Notes: generated from the letters alone by a model not told the origin. A stretch of DNA of 64,000 nt from Parascedosporium putredinis (GCA_949357655.1 CASHTG010000016.1:1178001-1242000), one strand, 5' to 3'; numbered from the stretch's first letter, positions 1-12,494 are shown. Made by a program: numbers and translations.

Positions 1-279
1 TACTACGGCTGCGGCATCTGGGCCGGGAAGCTCTTTTGCCTCGTCGCCACCGTCGATTACCTCCTCTTTGTGTTTCTCGAGTGGTGGTTCCCAAGGAATA
101 CCATTGATCCCGTGACGGACTGGCCCCGCAAAATTAACATGGATGATGCCCCGCCGTCCCCAAGCCATAGGCATGAAGAAGACCAGGGACTTCGAAGTAC
201 GAAACGGGGCCCAATGAGGCTGGAGAGGACATCTGCCGAGGAGTCCGAGGAGCACACCTCGGATGTATCACCACCTTGA
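1..279 (+). CDS. C-terminal end of a membrane protein (partial)
   Basis: The window opens inside a reading frame that runs from base 1 to a TGA at 277-279, giving the last 92 residues of a protein whose start lies outside. The first 30 residues form a hydrophobic segment rich in Leu, Val, Phe and Trp (around GKLFCLVATVDYLLFVFLEW), consistent with a final membrane helix. A hydrophilic tail follows, with many Ser, Glu, Asp and Arg, ending DVSPP; this looks cytosolic and disordered. I do not recognise the family from this fragment. It is convergent with the aminopeptidase gene, about 490 bases away. The reading frame and composition make a real gene likely, but function is unknown. Confidence 0.55.
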   Translation, partial: YYGCGIWAGKLFCLVATVDYLLFVFLEWWFPRNTIDPVTDWPRKINMDDAPPSPSHRHEEDQGLRSTKRGPMRLERTSAEESEEHTSDVSPP

Positions 280-772
280 AAATAATCGTTGCTTAGAAAA
301 TGCATGCCTAGTTGAAGCAGGCCGTGGGAATGTTGATAGATGATGCTAAATACCCTAATCATAATACCTTTTTTCTTCTCCTTCTCTTTTCCCTTTCCTC
401 CCATCACACACAGGCTTCCGTGACAACTAGCATGTGGCACAATTTCTGGACGTAAACATTATTGATGCATTTTCCTATTAATTGGTATGTTTATTGCTTT
501 TTAGTCTTATTCTTCCTTGATGAAGAAACCTTGCTCAGGCGGACCAGGTCAGCGTTAGCCTCCTTGCGAGCGGAGAGCATGCACGCAGGAGACGATATAG
601 GTCCTTTACTTGGCGCATTCTTTTTCACCACGCCACTGTTCACAGCCTGGCTCCTCTTTCTCCTAATTTTGTTTCTTTATAACTTTTGGCTTGCTTCGCA
701 ATAAAGAATGACTGTCTACGTTTTCATGATGAAAAGGAGCATAACCGTCGATACACCAGGTCAACAACTCCT
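280..772. other. Convergent intergenic spacer
   Basis: This spacer separates two convergent 3' ends. It is AT-richer than the flanking exons, with T-rich runs near 370-390 and 640-690 that could serve 3'-end formation on either strand. I see no coding exon, RNA gene or repeat in it. Confidence 0.5.
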
Positions 773-3513
773 TTAGGCCATGTATCCGTTGGTGGTGAGC
801 CACTCACGCAGGGGCTCGATGTCGCGCGAGCGGTACGCCACACGACCGCGAATCTTGTCCTTGACAGTCTGAAGAGTACGGTCAAAGGCCTTGGTATCCT
901 TGTCGGCGAAGAAGGCGTCAATCTCGTCGATGGACGCCGAGTCGGTGAACCCAGGAAGCGACACTTGAATAAAACGGTCAAGCACAATAGGGTTGCCTAG
1001 TTTGGTTACGCAAGCATCCCAGTTATCCTGGAGGTACTTCCACTGGATACCACGGGCAATGTGGTTGGAGGCGAAGCCGACTCCGAGAACGTGCATGTCA
1101 GCCGAGGGAACGGACTCCGAAACGGGGGCCGGAGGCGAGATGTTGAAAAGGAAGGGGAGCAGGTTGTCGCGAATGATGGACTCATCCTTGACGCTGCCGA
1201 GGCCAGCAAGGCAAATGGTCTTGCCGTCAATGGACTTGGTATTGAACCATTCATCCTTCAATACCTCTACAGCCTTGGCAGGGTTATTCTTTACGGCAAC
1301 ACTGTAGACAGCAAGACGGAGACTAGGGGAATAACGTCCGATTCGCGGTCTTCGCACCAAGCGTTGAAACGCTTGAGAGCCTCAAGGGTGACGCTGGAGA
1401 ACGAGTTAGTACCAAAAGCTGGTCCCTTTCCGAGGCTTGGGGCTATCGGCTCAGGTTTTGGGGGTGGATACGAACCCAGGATGTCCGTTGGCGCCGGCGG
1501 TGCCAATCAGGCGCTTTCGCAGCATGGAGGTGAGGTACTGTTCGTCCTCGGCGAATTCCCAGCCAATCTCGTCGACGGCGGCGCTGATGAGTTTGATGGT
1601 AAACTTCTCCAAACCAGCACGGATGGCGGGGTCATCTCCAAAGACGCCCTTGACGCGGGCAATAGAGTCAAGAACCTGGCTCCAAACCATGTTGTTCGTC
1701 TCCTTGGAGAAGCCCTGAACGAAAGAGAGAAGCGAGGCAGTAGTGCCATATCCGCTAAAGGCCAAATCGGCGGTGGAACCAATAATGGCAATCTTGTCCT
1801 CGACGCTGAGGCGATCGAGCTGGGTAGTGAGCTTCTCGAGGCGCTGAGAGGGGTAGTTGACGCGGTAGAAGCCCGTCGCGCCAGAGTTGAGCTTGTAGAA
1901 GTCGTCATCGATGCCGGTAATCGTATCTTCCTTGGTAGTAAGTGCCAGGGATTGGATGCCCTGGGATCCGGTCTTCCCCTCAATCGAGAGCGGGACCCAC
2001 CAAACGGTCTCATCCTCCTCGGGCTTCACGTCGCCGGTGGAGAGGAAACGCGACTGACGGACGGTAATCTCGCCGGGGGTGGACTCATCAATGTTGATGA
2101 CAGGGTGGCCAATCTTGGAGATCCAAGGTCCCATGAGGGCAGTGACGTCTTGGCCAGAAGCCTCGCTGAGGGCCTCCCAGAGAGCCTCAGTCTTGGCGTT
2201 TCCGTAAGCATGCTTCTTGAGATAGTTGGAGACACCCTTCAAAAGGTCTCGACTCCAAGGTGGTTCGCAAGCATGCGAATGGCGGAGCAGCCCTTCAAGT
2301 AGCTGATATTGTCAAAGATTTGGTTCACGTCGAGGGCGTCACGTACGGGAACGTGAATCGCGTGGCTAGCGCGGATGCTGTCAAGCTTAAAGGCAGATTC
2401 CATGCCCTCGTTGACGAACTGAGCCCACACCTTCCAGTCAGGGTGGATGTGGTCAATGGCTTGCCAGCCGACCCAGGTGGCAAAGCCCTCGTTGAGCCAG
2501 AGCTCGTCCCACCAATCCATGGTGACCAGGTTGCCAAACCACTGGTGAGCAAGCTCGTGGGCGACAACGTAGGCGACCGAGTTGCGGAACCGCGCATCCG
2601 ACTTCTTCTCATCAAAGAGGACCTGAGTCGTGCGGTAGGTGACGAGACCCCAGTTCTCCATGGCGCCGTGAGTGAACTCGTGGACGGCCAAGAGATCGGA
2701 CTTGGGAAGGGGATAGTCAATGTCGAAGATTTCCGAGAAGTAGTCAATGATTTTGGGGGCGTGCTCGAGAGCCCACTGGCCCTGGTCCTTGAGGCCGCGA
2801 GTCGTGTAGACACGAACAGGAATGGTCTTGCCGTTATACTCGCGATCGGTAAAGGCCTCGACGTACTCAAAGTCACCGACGGCCCAGGCGAGCAGATAAG
2901 TGCTCATGATGGGGCTGGTGTCGAAGGAAACCATGTGCCAGCCATCCTTGGTCTTCCTGGTCTCCTTGACAGGCATGTTGCTGAGAGCGACCTGGTCTTC
3001 GGGAATCTCAATCTCAAAGTCAAAGGTGGCCTTGAGGTTGGGCTCATCAAAGCAGGGGAAAGCGCGGCGTGCGTCGCACGACTCGAACTGGGTGCTGAAC
3101 ATGTAGTGCCAGTCGTCATCGCGGGGCACCGAGGCGGAGGCGGGGACGACGGGCTTGTACTTGCTTCGGTAGAAACCAGCCATCTCATTGTTCATGATAC
3201 CTTCGAAGTCGATCGACAACACGGCCTTAGAGAGTGTGGGAAGCTCTTCGTCAAAGGTAATGGTGGCGCGCTGAGCCTTCTCATCGTAGGAGAAATTGGT
3301 CGAGGACGCAACCTGACCAGCATCGTGGGTGACCTTGGCACCGGAAAGCTTGATCTCGAGGGCGTTCAAGACAACCTCCTTGGTAGGCTCTGTGATTTCG
3401 ACATTTATGTCGACGGTGCCCTTGTATGTCCAGTTCTGGAACTCGAGATCTCGGAGGGAGAGGGCATAGTGGGTGGGCTTGAGGTTGCTGGGGAGAATAT
3501 CGCGGTCGGCCAT
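773..3513 (-). CDS. APE2: M1-family zinc aminopeptidase (APE2/AAP1 type)
   Basis: Zinc exopeptidase that removes N-terminal residues from peptides; yeast homologues are Ape2 and Aap1. The start at 3513 gives MADRDILPSNLKPTHY, the usual beginning of the catalytic protein. Visible motifs are GAMEN at residues 283-287 (N-terminus recognition), HELAH at 319-323 (zinc ligands and catalytic Glu) and the third ligand Glu in NEGFA at 342; the sequence ends NGYMA. One intron lies at 1475-1394, with a perfect TACTAAC branch point and CCAG acceptor. The frame breaks twice, at A4 2241-2244 (before LKGVSNYLKK) and G4 1326-1329 (before PSLRLAVYS). One extra base at each restores an 886-residue protein, normal for the family. 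The enzyme may also be made with a mitochondrial presequence from an upstream exon at 4666-4988. Family assignment is secure; substrate and location are inferred. Confidence 0.95.
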
Positions 3514-4665
3514 GATTTGGGTTGAGAACAATCCGAGTTCGATGGCTTTTTCAGAGGTTCCAATGGTAGAGCAGCGACGGAGGGAAGAGGCGGTATAAGT
3601 CTGCGGTGAAGAGAGGATCAAGGAGGGGTTACGCAAGAGCTGTTGGGAGCTGGAACGGCTGTGGCTGCGTTTCGGACAAATGAGAAAATGGTAGGGTTAG
3701 CTCAGCTCCGGTTGATGGGGGCGGGAGGGCTGCTTGAAGATGCAAGTGAGGTAAGACAGAGCTAATCGGAGCTGCGTGGCAAAGCAGGCAACGAGAGGGA
3801 CGAAAAGTGATGATTGGTGTAGCCAGTAGCGGGGTAACGAGATTGAGTGGACAATTGGGGAGGATGATGATGATGACGGCGACGATGAAGAATGCAGTGA
3901 AAGGTATGACAAGAATGACAAGGATGGAAGGGCCAGATCGAGGTCGAGAGGGGCCTTGGGACGGGGGTTTGTTCCGGGTTTTGACCTGGACCGACCTCGT
4001 CCGTAGCTTCCTCCTTGGAACTATGGAGGGGCGGGGGGAACAACTCGGCTTGCAGCGGGCAGAAGCAGCGGGCGAGGGCAGGTGAAGGTGCAACGGGCGG
4101 GGAGCGGGGCACAAGGGTGTAGAGCAGACTTTGGGAAGGTGCAGGCCCCTTCTGCCCCTCAACAGGCCGAAAGTTCCCCAAAGTTCCCCGAAAGCTCCCA
4201 GATTTGACAGCAAAAAGAAGTTCCCAGTGGAGCAGGCAAGCACACGAGTTCCCGGGTCCCGATTTGGGTAGCTCCAATCACACCTCCGCTCGACCCATTT
4301 TGCGAAACCCGTGCAAGGAAGGTGTCTTGCTCTGCTAGTAGCAGTAGCACTTGCTCAACACCAATACGATCCCGCGTAGCACTTGCTTAGTCTGTTGGAT
4401 TTCTCTCGTCTTCTTTTTTCATTTTCGTCTTCTTTTGTTCTTTTTGCAAGGAGTACGAGGGAGGGGGAGGGTTTATCTGCCAAGCCCTTACAAAAGGTCT
4501 AGCCCCTCGGCTGGCTGTCAAAGATACAAGGGGAACAACCGAGAACGTGGCGTGATACGTGAAAGCTGTGCCACGAGGTTTCCAGGGCGGAAAAAAGAGG
4601 AGAATGTGCCGTTTCGCGCGCACAAACATATAAAGAAGAAGAAAAGAGATTGTCGCCAAACTTAC

Positions 4666-4988
4666 CTCGCTGACGACGTAGACCATTTCGAGGCCATCGA
4701 CCCCAGTGAGCTCGTCGAAAAGAAGCTTCTCGCCTGCGGCACGCCAAACGCATTCCCAGCAGGTCCAGCACCAGCACCGGCACCCGTCGTCCAGGCATGC
4801 ACGCCATGACGCGCCCCGACGAGCGACCAGGCCCCATTCCCCAAACTATATCCGTACGGCCTCGTCGCCGCATCGGCCGGCTGCCGGGTTATGCTCGTCG
4901 CCGTCGGAACTGCTGTCGCGGCTATCCGCACAGCGCCGCGCAGGGCCGTCCCGGAACGCAGGCCCAAGGCCTGCCCGAGAGGGTTCAT
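4666..4988 (-). other. Candidate alternative first exon of APE2 (mitochondrial presequence)
   Basis: An ATG at 4988 opens 107 codons plus two bases ending at a consensus GTAAGT donor (4665-4660). The encoded segment is rich in Ala, Arg, Ser and Thr and nearly lacks acidic residues; it starts MNPLGQALGLRSGTALRG and contains RSFFSTSS, both typical of mitochondrial presequences. Splicing to an AG at 3666-3665, preceded by a CTAAC branch site near 3700, leaves the right phase: two bases join one and reading continues open into the APE2 start at 3513. That would add 158 residues. The intron would be 1001 nt, unusually long for this genome. Yeast Ape2 also has an N-terminal extension. Inference from phase and composition only; the region could instead be 5' untranslated. 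Confidence 0.35.
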
Positions 4989-6157
4989 TGCGCGGGTTTG
5001 GTTCGGCTGCGCTTAGCCGGCGTGGGCTACTGAGAAGGGCAGAGGTGATAACAAAAAACTTGGACGGCTCTCGTGTCTCGTGTCCTCGGAGATGTCCGCA
5101 GTTCGTTTCGTTTCGGCGCGTGCGGTCGGGAAAGGGCGAGATCTGCGCCAGACGGCGGCTGTCACAATGGTAGGTTTCTCTTCTCGGTTCAGCTTTCGTT
5201 CTGCGCTGAGCGATTCGCAAAAGGGGTGAGTCGCCGAACAAGGCAGGCCAAGGGCGAAGCGGAATCAATGGCGAGAAGAAGAAAAGAAAAGAAAAAGGGA
5301 GGAAAGAAACAGATCAAGGTAAAGAATGGATGACCATCTCCTACTGGAAGGTCAATTACAGCTCTCCAAGCTTTGGAAAGTCGTCCTCGCGTAGTGAATC
5401 TCTATGAGGCAGGGAAGAAATTTAGGAAAAATATGCTTCAAATGGATCATTTCGCGACGAGCTCAGGAATGCTAGGCCCGCGTCATGGTCCATCCCATCC
5501 AATCGAAATAGATCCATATCTGCCCATCCGCACTGTGCCACTCCAGCCAACCAGATTGTATGGGGCACTTTGTCGTCGTGGCCACCACAGAAAGATTCAT
5601 TGATGGGACAGCACAATCTTTTACCATGCAGTCGGTACACAGACGAGAACGGGTAAAGAGTTTCTTGATTTCGTTTTCCATCTCTTTGCCTTACACTAAG
5701 AGGCCATAAAAAATATTGATATCAACTCCATAAACGCACGTGAAACCCAATCCCCGCCCAATTTGTTGCTTTGCCATGGGCAAGAGCAGAGTAAGAGATA
5801 AACCATGATATGAAGGGGAAACCGAAAAGATGGATGCGTTTTGCCGAGAAAGCCATCGTTGCAAGACAATTTTCCGAGTCCCATGCTTCCTTCCTACTAA
5901 TAACCCATGATAAACCCGTTCTATGTTTCCAATGCTTGCTGAATCTCGCTCGAAAAGTTAACACCAGCCCAGTAATGTTCCATTATTTCTGTAAAGCCCC
6001 AACCACCGCTAATCAATCAATCTTTCGCTGTCTTTCTCTCTCTCTCTCTCTTTCTCTTTTTTGTTGTCCTCTGAGAAAAGTAAAGGATCTCAGGCTTCTT
6101 TCCTGTTTTCAAGAGCCTACAGGCCATTTTAGTTCTTCTTTCGCCGAGCCGGGATGC
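4989..6157. other. Intergenic region between APE2 and the phosphatase
   Basis: This region lies upstream of APE2 and downstream of the phosphatase, both on the minus strand. It contains A/G-rich and T/C-rich tracts, including a TC run at 6035-6050, as is common in fungal promoters and 3' regions. Open frames here are short, differ between strands and show no family resemblance. I see no gene. Confidence 0.45.
6035..6050. repeat. (TC)n microsatellite
   Basis: Eight TC units followed by further T/C-rich sequence. On the minus strand it lies just downstream of the phosphatase stop codon. Confidence 0.8.
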
Positions 6158-9100
6158 TCAGCCTTCTCGCCGCACCTGAAGACTACCACTCCTCATTCTA
6201 CCCTTGAAAGCCGGGTCATTCTGGTTCGATTTATCTTGCATTCTCCAGATCCACTCTAGTATCGTTTCGTAGCAGAGCACATACTGTCGTAGACTCTGAA
6301 CCATGCTCAGGCGTTGCCTTCGGAAATCATCAACGGTTTGCTGTATTAGGTCCACGGCATCATCTCCAAGCCAGGTCAGATCAAGGGTTGGGGCTTCCAC
6401 CGAGGTGCGCCGAGGCGGAGCCTCCGCACTTGACCGCCGGCTGAGAAGAGACCCCATTGAGGCTGTTTCAGACAACGGGCTTGACACCAACGATCGGGGC
6501 GGCGCAACCGCGAGTCCGGGCGTCGCGTCGCTCATATCGACGTCATGGTCCGTACCATTCCGGGAAGTGTTGCGAGCTTTGATTCTGGCAGTCCTTTGGC
6601 GTTTGAGCATGTCAATAACCGAGTCTACGGTACAGAACGCTCCCGTCCTGCCGCAGCCAGCAGAACAGTGAACGAGCATCGGCCTCACGCGGCCGTCACT
6701 CTCCGGTTCCTCAGACCACGTGAGGGGCATTAAGCTAGGCCTCTTAGAAGACGGCGTCTCTACAGGAAGAGGAGCCTTCTGCATTACGTTGGCGAGCTCG
6801 ACGAGGGCAAGAAGGTGGGACGGTTCCGCCGGCGCTCCAAAGTCTGGCCACGAAGGATAGTGAAGGTGCGTAACCTCCCTCATCGGTTCAAAGGGATTCG
6901 CCATGTGGGACAGAGCAAATTTGCGAATGACAACGTGGGGTGCCTCACCAGACGCACGGGGAGGCTGATTTGCGTTGGCGCCAGAAGAGGCCGCGTCGAA
7001 CGCGGTCGTCGTGTGAGCCCGTCTACGGCCCATCTCCGCCGCGGGAGATGCCTGCGGCACGGGTCCGTCGGCCGATTGCTTGTCGATATCCAACGACACC
7101 TTCTTCTCCGAGAGCAACTTGAGTCGGATAGGCCCATACTCTCGGCTTTTCCAGTACGCGTGACACTTGAGCTGACCCCTTCAGACTCGGCAGTCAGCAT
7201 CACAATGACTCGTACGTCTTGGTCCCAGATAACGGTCCAAAAGTCCTATACAAAAAGAAAAACGATTAGCAGTCCTCCTTTTCCCCTTTGACAATGATAC
7301 AGCCTCCGCGAGAGAGAGAGAAGCATACCTCGAATGTCGCCGGAAGTGGGCCCTGGCTCGCAAGATACTTCTTGTTACTGCCTGAAGCCTTGATATGGCT
7401 AGCATTGATGTAGTCCGATCGGCCATCCGGTTGGGCCGGTAATTTGACCCGTGTATGTTCGAACGGAAGAATGTCCTTGTAGCGGTTCTTGCCGCCTTGT
7501 TCAATGCCGCAGAGTTGCACGGACCCCGATTTGCAATTCGAGGGATCGCGGTTCAACATGGAATAGGCGTCCTTCATCCGAGACTGCTCTTCCCGCTCAA
7601 TGTTCAAAAATTTGTCAGAAACCATCTTGCCGTGATTTTGTTCGTCCGTCGTCTCTCGGAGCCATTTCGGCAGCGCTGATGGCGTTAGGCCCTTGGGCTT
7701 CTCAATGTCCATCTGGCCCACCCCATTCGCGAGTTCCACGTTTTGCCGGATGTTGGCGAAGAAGGGATTGGGGGTGTTGGAAGCGATGGGCAAAAAGACG
7801 CCGCCAATGACAGGCGCCAGCCCACCGCAAGCCCCGCTCGGCGATACAGGGCTGTCGGTGGTACGCGTGAAAAGGAGGTCAGGGTACTCCTCCGCGAAGA
7901 GCCGGAAACCGCCTCGCAGGATAAACGTGCTACCCTTGTAGCCTTCGTTAGTGAACTTCTTGATCATATTCATTGCCGTCATCGCCTCCGTCTTCTCCGA
8001 CGAAGACGCATCATACACCACGAGACAGTCCGTTTCCTTCCACTGCGAGAAGAGCCCCTGCTGGTCCGGATGCTGAAACGTTTGCTGCAGCTTCTGCAAG
8101 TTGAAAGTGGCTCTCTTTAATAGTGTTGTCGGGATGCAAAGGTTGAGAGAGGATCGGATGTGGGATTGGGCGTAACTTTGAGCGGAGCGAACATCGAGAA
8201 GCAGCATCCGCAGGTTGCTATCCGCCATCATGCCGTGGAGTTGGTCCGGCATAATCAACACGGGGCCGGATTCGATCTTTGGGGGCGTGGTATACGGCCT
8301 CGGGGCATTAGGCGACGTCGGCGACGGGAAATCGATCCTATTACCCATGACGGATAAGCGAGGGTCCCTATCCTCAACTTTGGAAAGAGTCATGGCTTGT
8401 TGTGATGATTCCCAGGCACCATCGGCAGAATCGGGACCCGGAAGGCTGATTTGGGGGTGCTAAACAAGCCTCAGAATTTCGCTTGGAATCTCCAGAGACA
8501 TACGCTGAGTCATGTAGACTATCCTGATCCAGGTCCATGCGGTTGTTATCGCCGGGACCGTCCTGTCCCGACGAGCTACCGTCCTTAGTAGAAGCGGTGT
8601 CTGAGTTGGTGGAATCGCTGGCGTGAGTCTGCCAGCGAGGTGGTTTGGGGCGGGTTGGGGATTTGATCGATGCGAGGGTGACCTGAGACATATATGTCGT
8701 GGTCGAAAGGCTGAGGCCCTTGCCCCGATAGGCATCCACCTGTCTCCGAAAAGCCTCAAACTCTGGGTTTGCCTCTAGCGGAACCTGCTTTGGCACCGCC
8801 GCGGCGAAGGGCCTCACCGAGGATGACGGCGGGCTCCAGTTATGACGCGGCATCATTGAGGAGTCCCTCGGGTCGACAGAGTCATCCACCACGAGGCCAA
8901 AATAGCTCGGGCTCGACGAGCGTTTCTCCGAGGTGCCACGTGCGGGTGATAACCTTGGCGGGTGTTGCTGGCCGACCGAATACGGCATCTTGGGAGACGG
9001 TACTGGGGTGGTCGGTCTCGATCCCCTAGAAGTACGTAGCGTCGAGGGCGCCGCATGCGAGTGTGAAGAGGACGGGTGCGGATGAGGGTGTTGGAATGTG

Positions 9101-9185
9101 GAGGGGCGCCGGCGGGCGTTTGCCTCCCGGGTGTTTTCATGGTATACCGGTAAGGTGTGCGGTCGGAACCTCTTGACTCGGGCAT
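6158..9185 (-). CDS. Rhodanese-domain protein tyrosine phosphatase (Pyp1/Pyp2, Ptp2/Ptp3 type)
   Basis: Classical tyrosine phosphatase; fungal relatives with this layout dephosphorylate stress and cell-wall MAP kinases. A disordered Ser/Pro-rich N-terminus (about residues 1-300) precedes an inactive-looking rhodanese (Cdc25-like) domain (about 309-445), then the phosphatase domain from about 555. Visible catalytic parts are the NRYKDILPFEHTRV pTyr loop, the WPD loop in HYPSWPDFG, the P-loop HCSAGCGRTG (HCX5R, near 811) and the Q-loop around VDDFRRQRLSMVQ. A Ser/Arg-rich insert of about 70 residues sits between P-loop and Q-loop. One intron spans 7328-7246 (GTATGC donor, TATAG acceptor). Frame breaks occur at G4 9103-9106, G5 8453-8457 and C4 7176-7179; adding 1, 2 and 1 bases gives 982 residues. 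The break near 8455 might alternatively be a short intron. The start at 9185 has A at -3. Family is certain; the target kinase is not known. Confidence 0.9.
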
Positions 9186-12100
9186 TGTGAATATTTACTA
9201 AAGAGAAAAGACGGGGGAGGGGGAGGGAGAAGGGGGGCTATGAAGGATGCAGGGTCTATGATGGCGATACGGGCGTCTTATTCTATTGCGTATTTCTCTT
9301 CCTCTTCTTCTTCTCCGGAGACGCTCGAGGAACTGATGCTCTTAGTTGTATTAGTGGATCCACAGCTCCATGACTGGCGACGAACAGCTGCGGTGAAGGT
9401 AGGGAATGGAGAAACGAAGAGCAAGGTCTTATTCGGAGAGCAAAAGTCTCCAAAAAAGCAAAGCGAGCCAAAGGAACAAGTTGGAGGCTTGACAGAAAAG
9501 AGTCGAGGCTGGAAGAAGAAACAAGCGGTTCGATAATTGGTGGCAGAGAGAACCAGATGACCTAAAAGAGGAAGAAGAAGGAAGAAAAAGAATAAAGGGA
9601 GGCAAAAGGAAGGAAAGGAACTCTTGCTTCGGGGTTGCTCGAGATCGGTTTAGAAATCCAAAATGGTGTAAGGGTCCAGAAAATGGAGACCCGGACCGGT
9701 GGAAAAGGTGTCGATTAATTCAACGACAAGAGGGGTCGCTGATTCCTTGCGGTGGCGATATGGAGCGAGGATGATCAGAGCAGGGGACCTGATTCGGTCA
9801 TATACTGGTGGTGCCCGCCTGCAGCAATCCAGGCTTCGGTCAGGTCAGATTACGTCGTTGGACAGGCCCTCAATGCCCCGTTCAGGATGAGTGGCACCCT
9901 CCAGCAGGCTGTTTTCGCCAGGGCAGTATTAGGCGCAGAGAGAAGGGACAGATGGAACCAACTCTTCACTCTGGGCCAACCCAAACTTGGCAGACTAACG
10001 AAGGGATTCGACGGGAGAGGCTGAAGTGTCGGAAAACACGTTGTGGCGTGGCTCGGACTCTTAGGGGTAGACTTGAATGCCTTTGTTTCTTTCTTTTTTT
10101 TTTTTTATTCACGCGGCCGGTATATTGGTGCTTCTGTCTTTTTACAAATGACCAAAGAATAAAAAATAAAAATAAAAAAGGGCGACGGAAAGGTCTCGAG
10201 GGCACGTCGCGAGACTGTCGTCGAGAGGGCGGTCGAGATGTGTCGGGCTAATGGTGCGGATAATGGGATCAAGGCTCCTTCAGCGGTCACTATTTCTCAA
10301 TCAACTCCGTCGAGGAGTTTTAGACGTTCGAGGTCACCGACGGGTTCGATGAAAGGGGTACCGCCAACGCGCCTTTCGCCTTCAACAGAGTGTTGGTCTT
10401 GGCCGAGAGGAAAACTATTGGGCGGCTGAGTCGTCACTGAGGGCGTCGAGGCAAGGAGAAGGGGATAAAGAAATCGAAAAAGGGAAGGAAACAAGATGTC
10501 GAGGGCAGACCCGAGGGAAAAGGGAGGGGGATCTGCGGCCAGCGAGTTGGTAATAGTTAGGTACCAGAAGAAGGGGCCTGTGATCCTGGGAGGATTGGCT
10601 CCGGCTGGGAGAGCTGATGTACCGGTGCACGCTAATATCCCTCTGATCCATGCACTGGATCTGGGTTGAAGGGGTGGGGTGCAAGTTTAGAAGTCTGGAG
10701 TGGGAATGGCGGTACGCAGAGGCGGCGGTGATGGTGGGGGAGGTGGGTGAATTGTTTAATGGTGGGGGACGAAATTGTGTTGATCAATTGATGAAGGGCG
10801 GGACCTGAAGGGGAGGGAGAGAGAGGGGGATCAGGGCAGCCTAGGCATTGATAAACGGGATCAATCAATGGGCCTTTTAAGGATTGATTGACTCGGCCAG
10901 GTGCTCCTGCCTTTGCTACCTACGAGTAATCTTCAGCTCAAGGGCAGGTTTCCTTCAAAGTCGTGGTGTGAGAGGAAAGGAGGCAAGGGGAGCCCCTATT
11001 GTTCGCCAGCCCTCGGGCCCGAGTTACAGTACATAAAAACACTCGTCGCCGAGTTTTAACCTCGTTGACGTATCCATGGATATGAGATGGATTGATCCAT
11101 CCGTCATCAGCAACCGGTGTCGGGGGCACCCCAGAAAAATGTGCATGGTTTGTCCACCCACCGCGGATACAGAGGGGTAGTCACCCCATCTACATCAATT
11201 GATCTCTTTTGGGGGCTCCAGGATGACATCTATGTATTACCTCTATGTTGTTCCCTTGGGCGGCTAAACCGGGCGATCAAAAAGGAACCACCATCCCACC
11301 ACACTCAACTTTAAAAGTCATTAAACTTGGGAAGCGTTCGCCGAGATCGAGGCGAGAACGGCGCGAGTAGCGTAGTGTATTCCCAAGGGTCTACCGGCTT
11401 GGCGTCGGAGACGATAGATTGAACATGAGCGACGAGAAGAGCAAGAACAAAGAAAGCCTTGGCGGAGCCCGTGGTTTCTCGATGCAAGCAACGGCGTTGG
11501 CGGAAGTCGGGATCAGACAGCAAGGGCACAGGTCGATGACGGAAGTGGACAAGCCGGTGGCTGCCCTTCTCCAGAACAAAAATCTTTCGGGGGAGATAGT
11601 GGTCACTGTCGCGGTGTTAGACAGGCGCAAGATACTTCGTACATTGATGAGAGAATGTACACTACAGCGCAGGGGCTGGCGATCCAGGCACAGGGCTACA
11701 AAAGGAATGGACCTGGAGGCAGAGTTCACGCGGATACCACCTCCCGTTCTCGTCGTTACTTCCCGGCAACCTCTTGGTGATTCTGCGTTCCTTCCGCCTT
11801 CCTCTTCTCTTCTCTGCCTTCGATACTTTGTCAATTTCCCAATCGCGTAAAAGGTTGTGTGAGTGTCCGCCCAGTACGTACAAGCGCGGCGACCATCGGG
11901 GGCGAAAGATTTCGACAGAAGCCGATGGCGTAAGGAACTAAACTCTGAATGGTGCCATTATTTCATCATGCCCTTTCGTACCCCTTCACCCAGTGCGCGC
12001 CCTTCGTCATGTTGGGAGCGGAAGAAGAGAAAAGGAAAAAAGAGCCCTTGCGTGCACATCTGTCCCCGTCTCCGTCCCCACAACATTCGGCAACCTGTTC

Positions 12101-12480
12101 ATGACGGGCGCCTTCCAACTCTCCGCCCTGGCCCTTGCAGAATGCGCTCTCTCTCGATATTACCATCAAATTTCTTAAAACCCGAGTTTCCAAACAAACC
12201 AACAGTAATCGAGTGAGCACTTCCTAGGCTTATGTTCCTTCAATTGGTTGGTTGGGGAGTGCCGTTCATAGGGCCTGGCATTTGTCTAGCAATCTTATGA
12301 AGATAGATTGGTCTAGATCCATCAATCCTCCGTCTTTCGTCAAATGATCCCCACGTCGGCACTAGTCCCTCGACTCAGGAAGGGTGAAAATGCACATGTG
12401 GCAGTTTTTCTGCCTCTCAGATTGCTCCGTCCCCTCCTCTCTCCCCCAAGAACAAAAAGAAGGAAAAAATGGATCGAGCC

Positions 12481-12494
12481 ATCCGTATACGGAT
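12481..12494. repeat. 14-bp perfect palindrome
   Basis: The sequence ATCCGTATACGGAT is its own reverse complement. It lies in non-coding DNA, could bind a dimeric regulator, or may be chance. No second copy was noticed. Confidence 0.6.

Noticed and set aside
1061..3525. Two long open frames (413 and 421 codons) on the plus strand opposite APE2
   Set aside because: They are antisense shadows of the GC-biased APE2 codons, with no family resemblance and no splice or promoter context of their own.
3629..4277. Pro/Ser-rich open frames on the minus strand upstream of APE2
   Set aside because: They fall in the proposed APE2 leader intron, have low-complexity Pro/Leu/Ser composition and lack conserved content; neighbouring frames look alike.
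4846..5268. Arg-rich open frame of about 140 codons on the minus strand
   Set aside because: No recognisable domain; it overlaps the candidate presequence exon in another frame and has random-frame composition.
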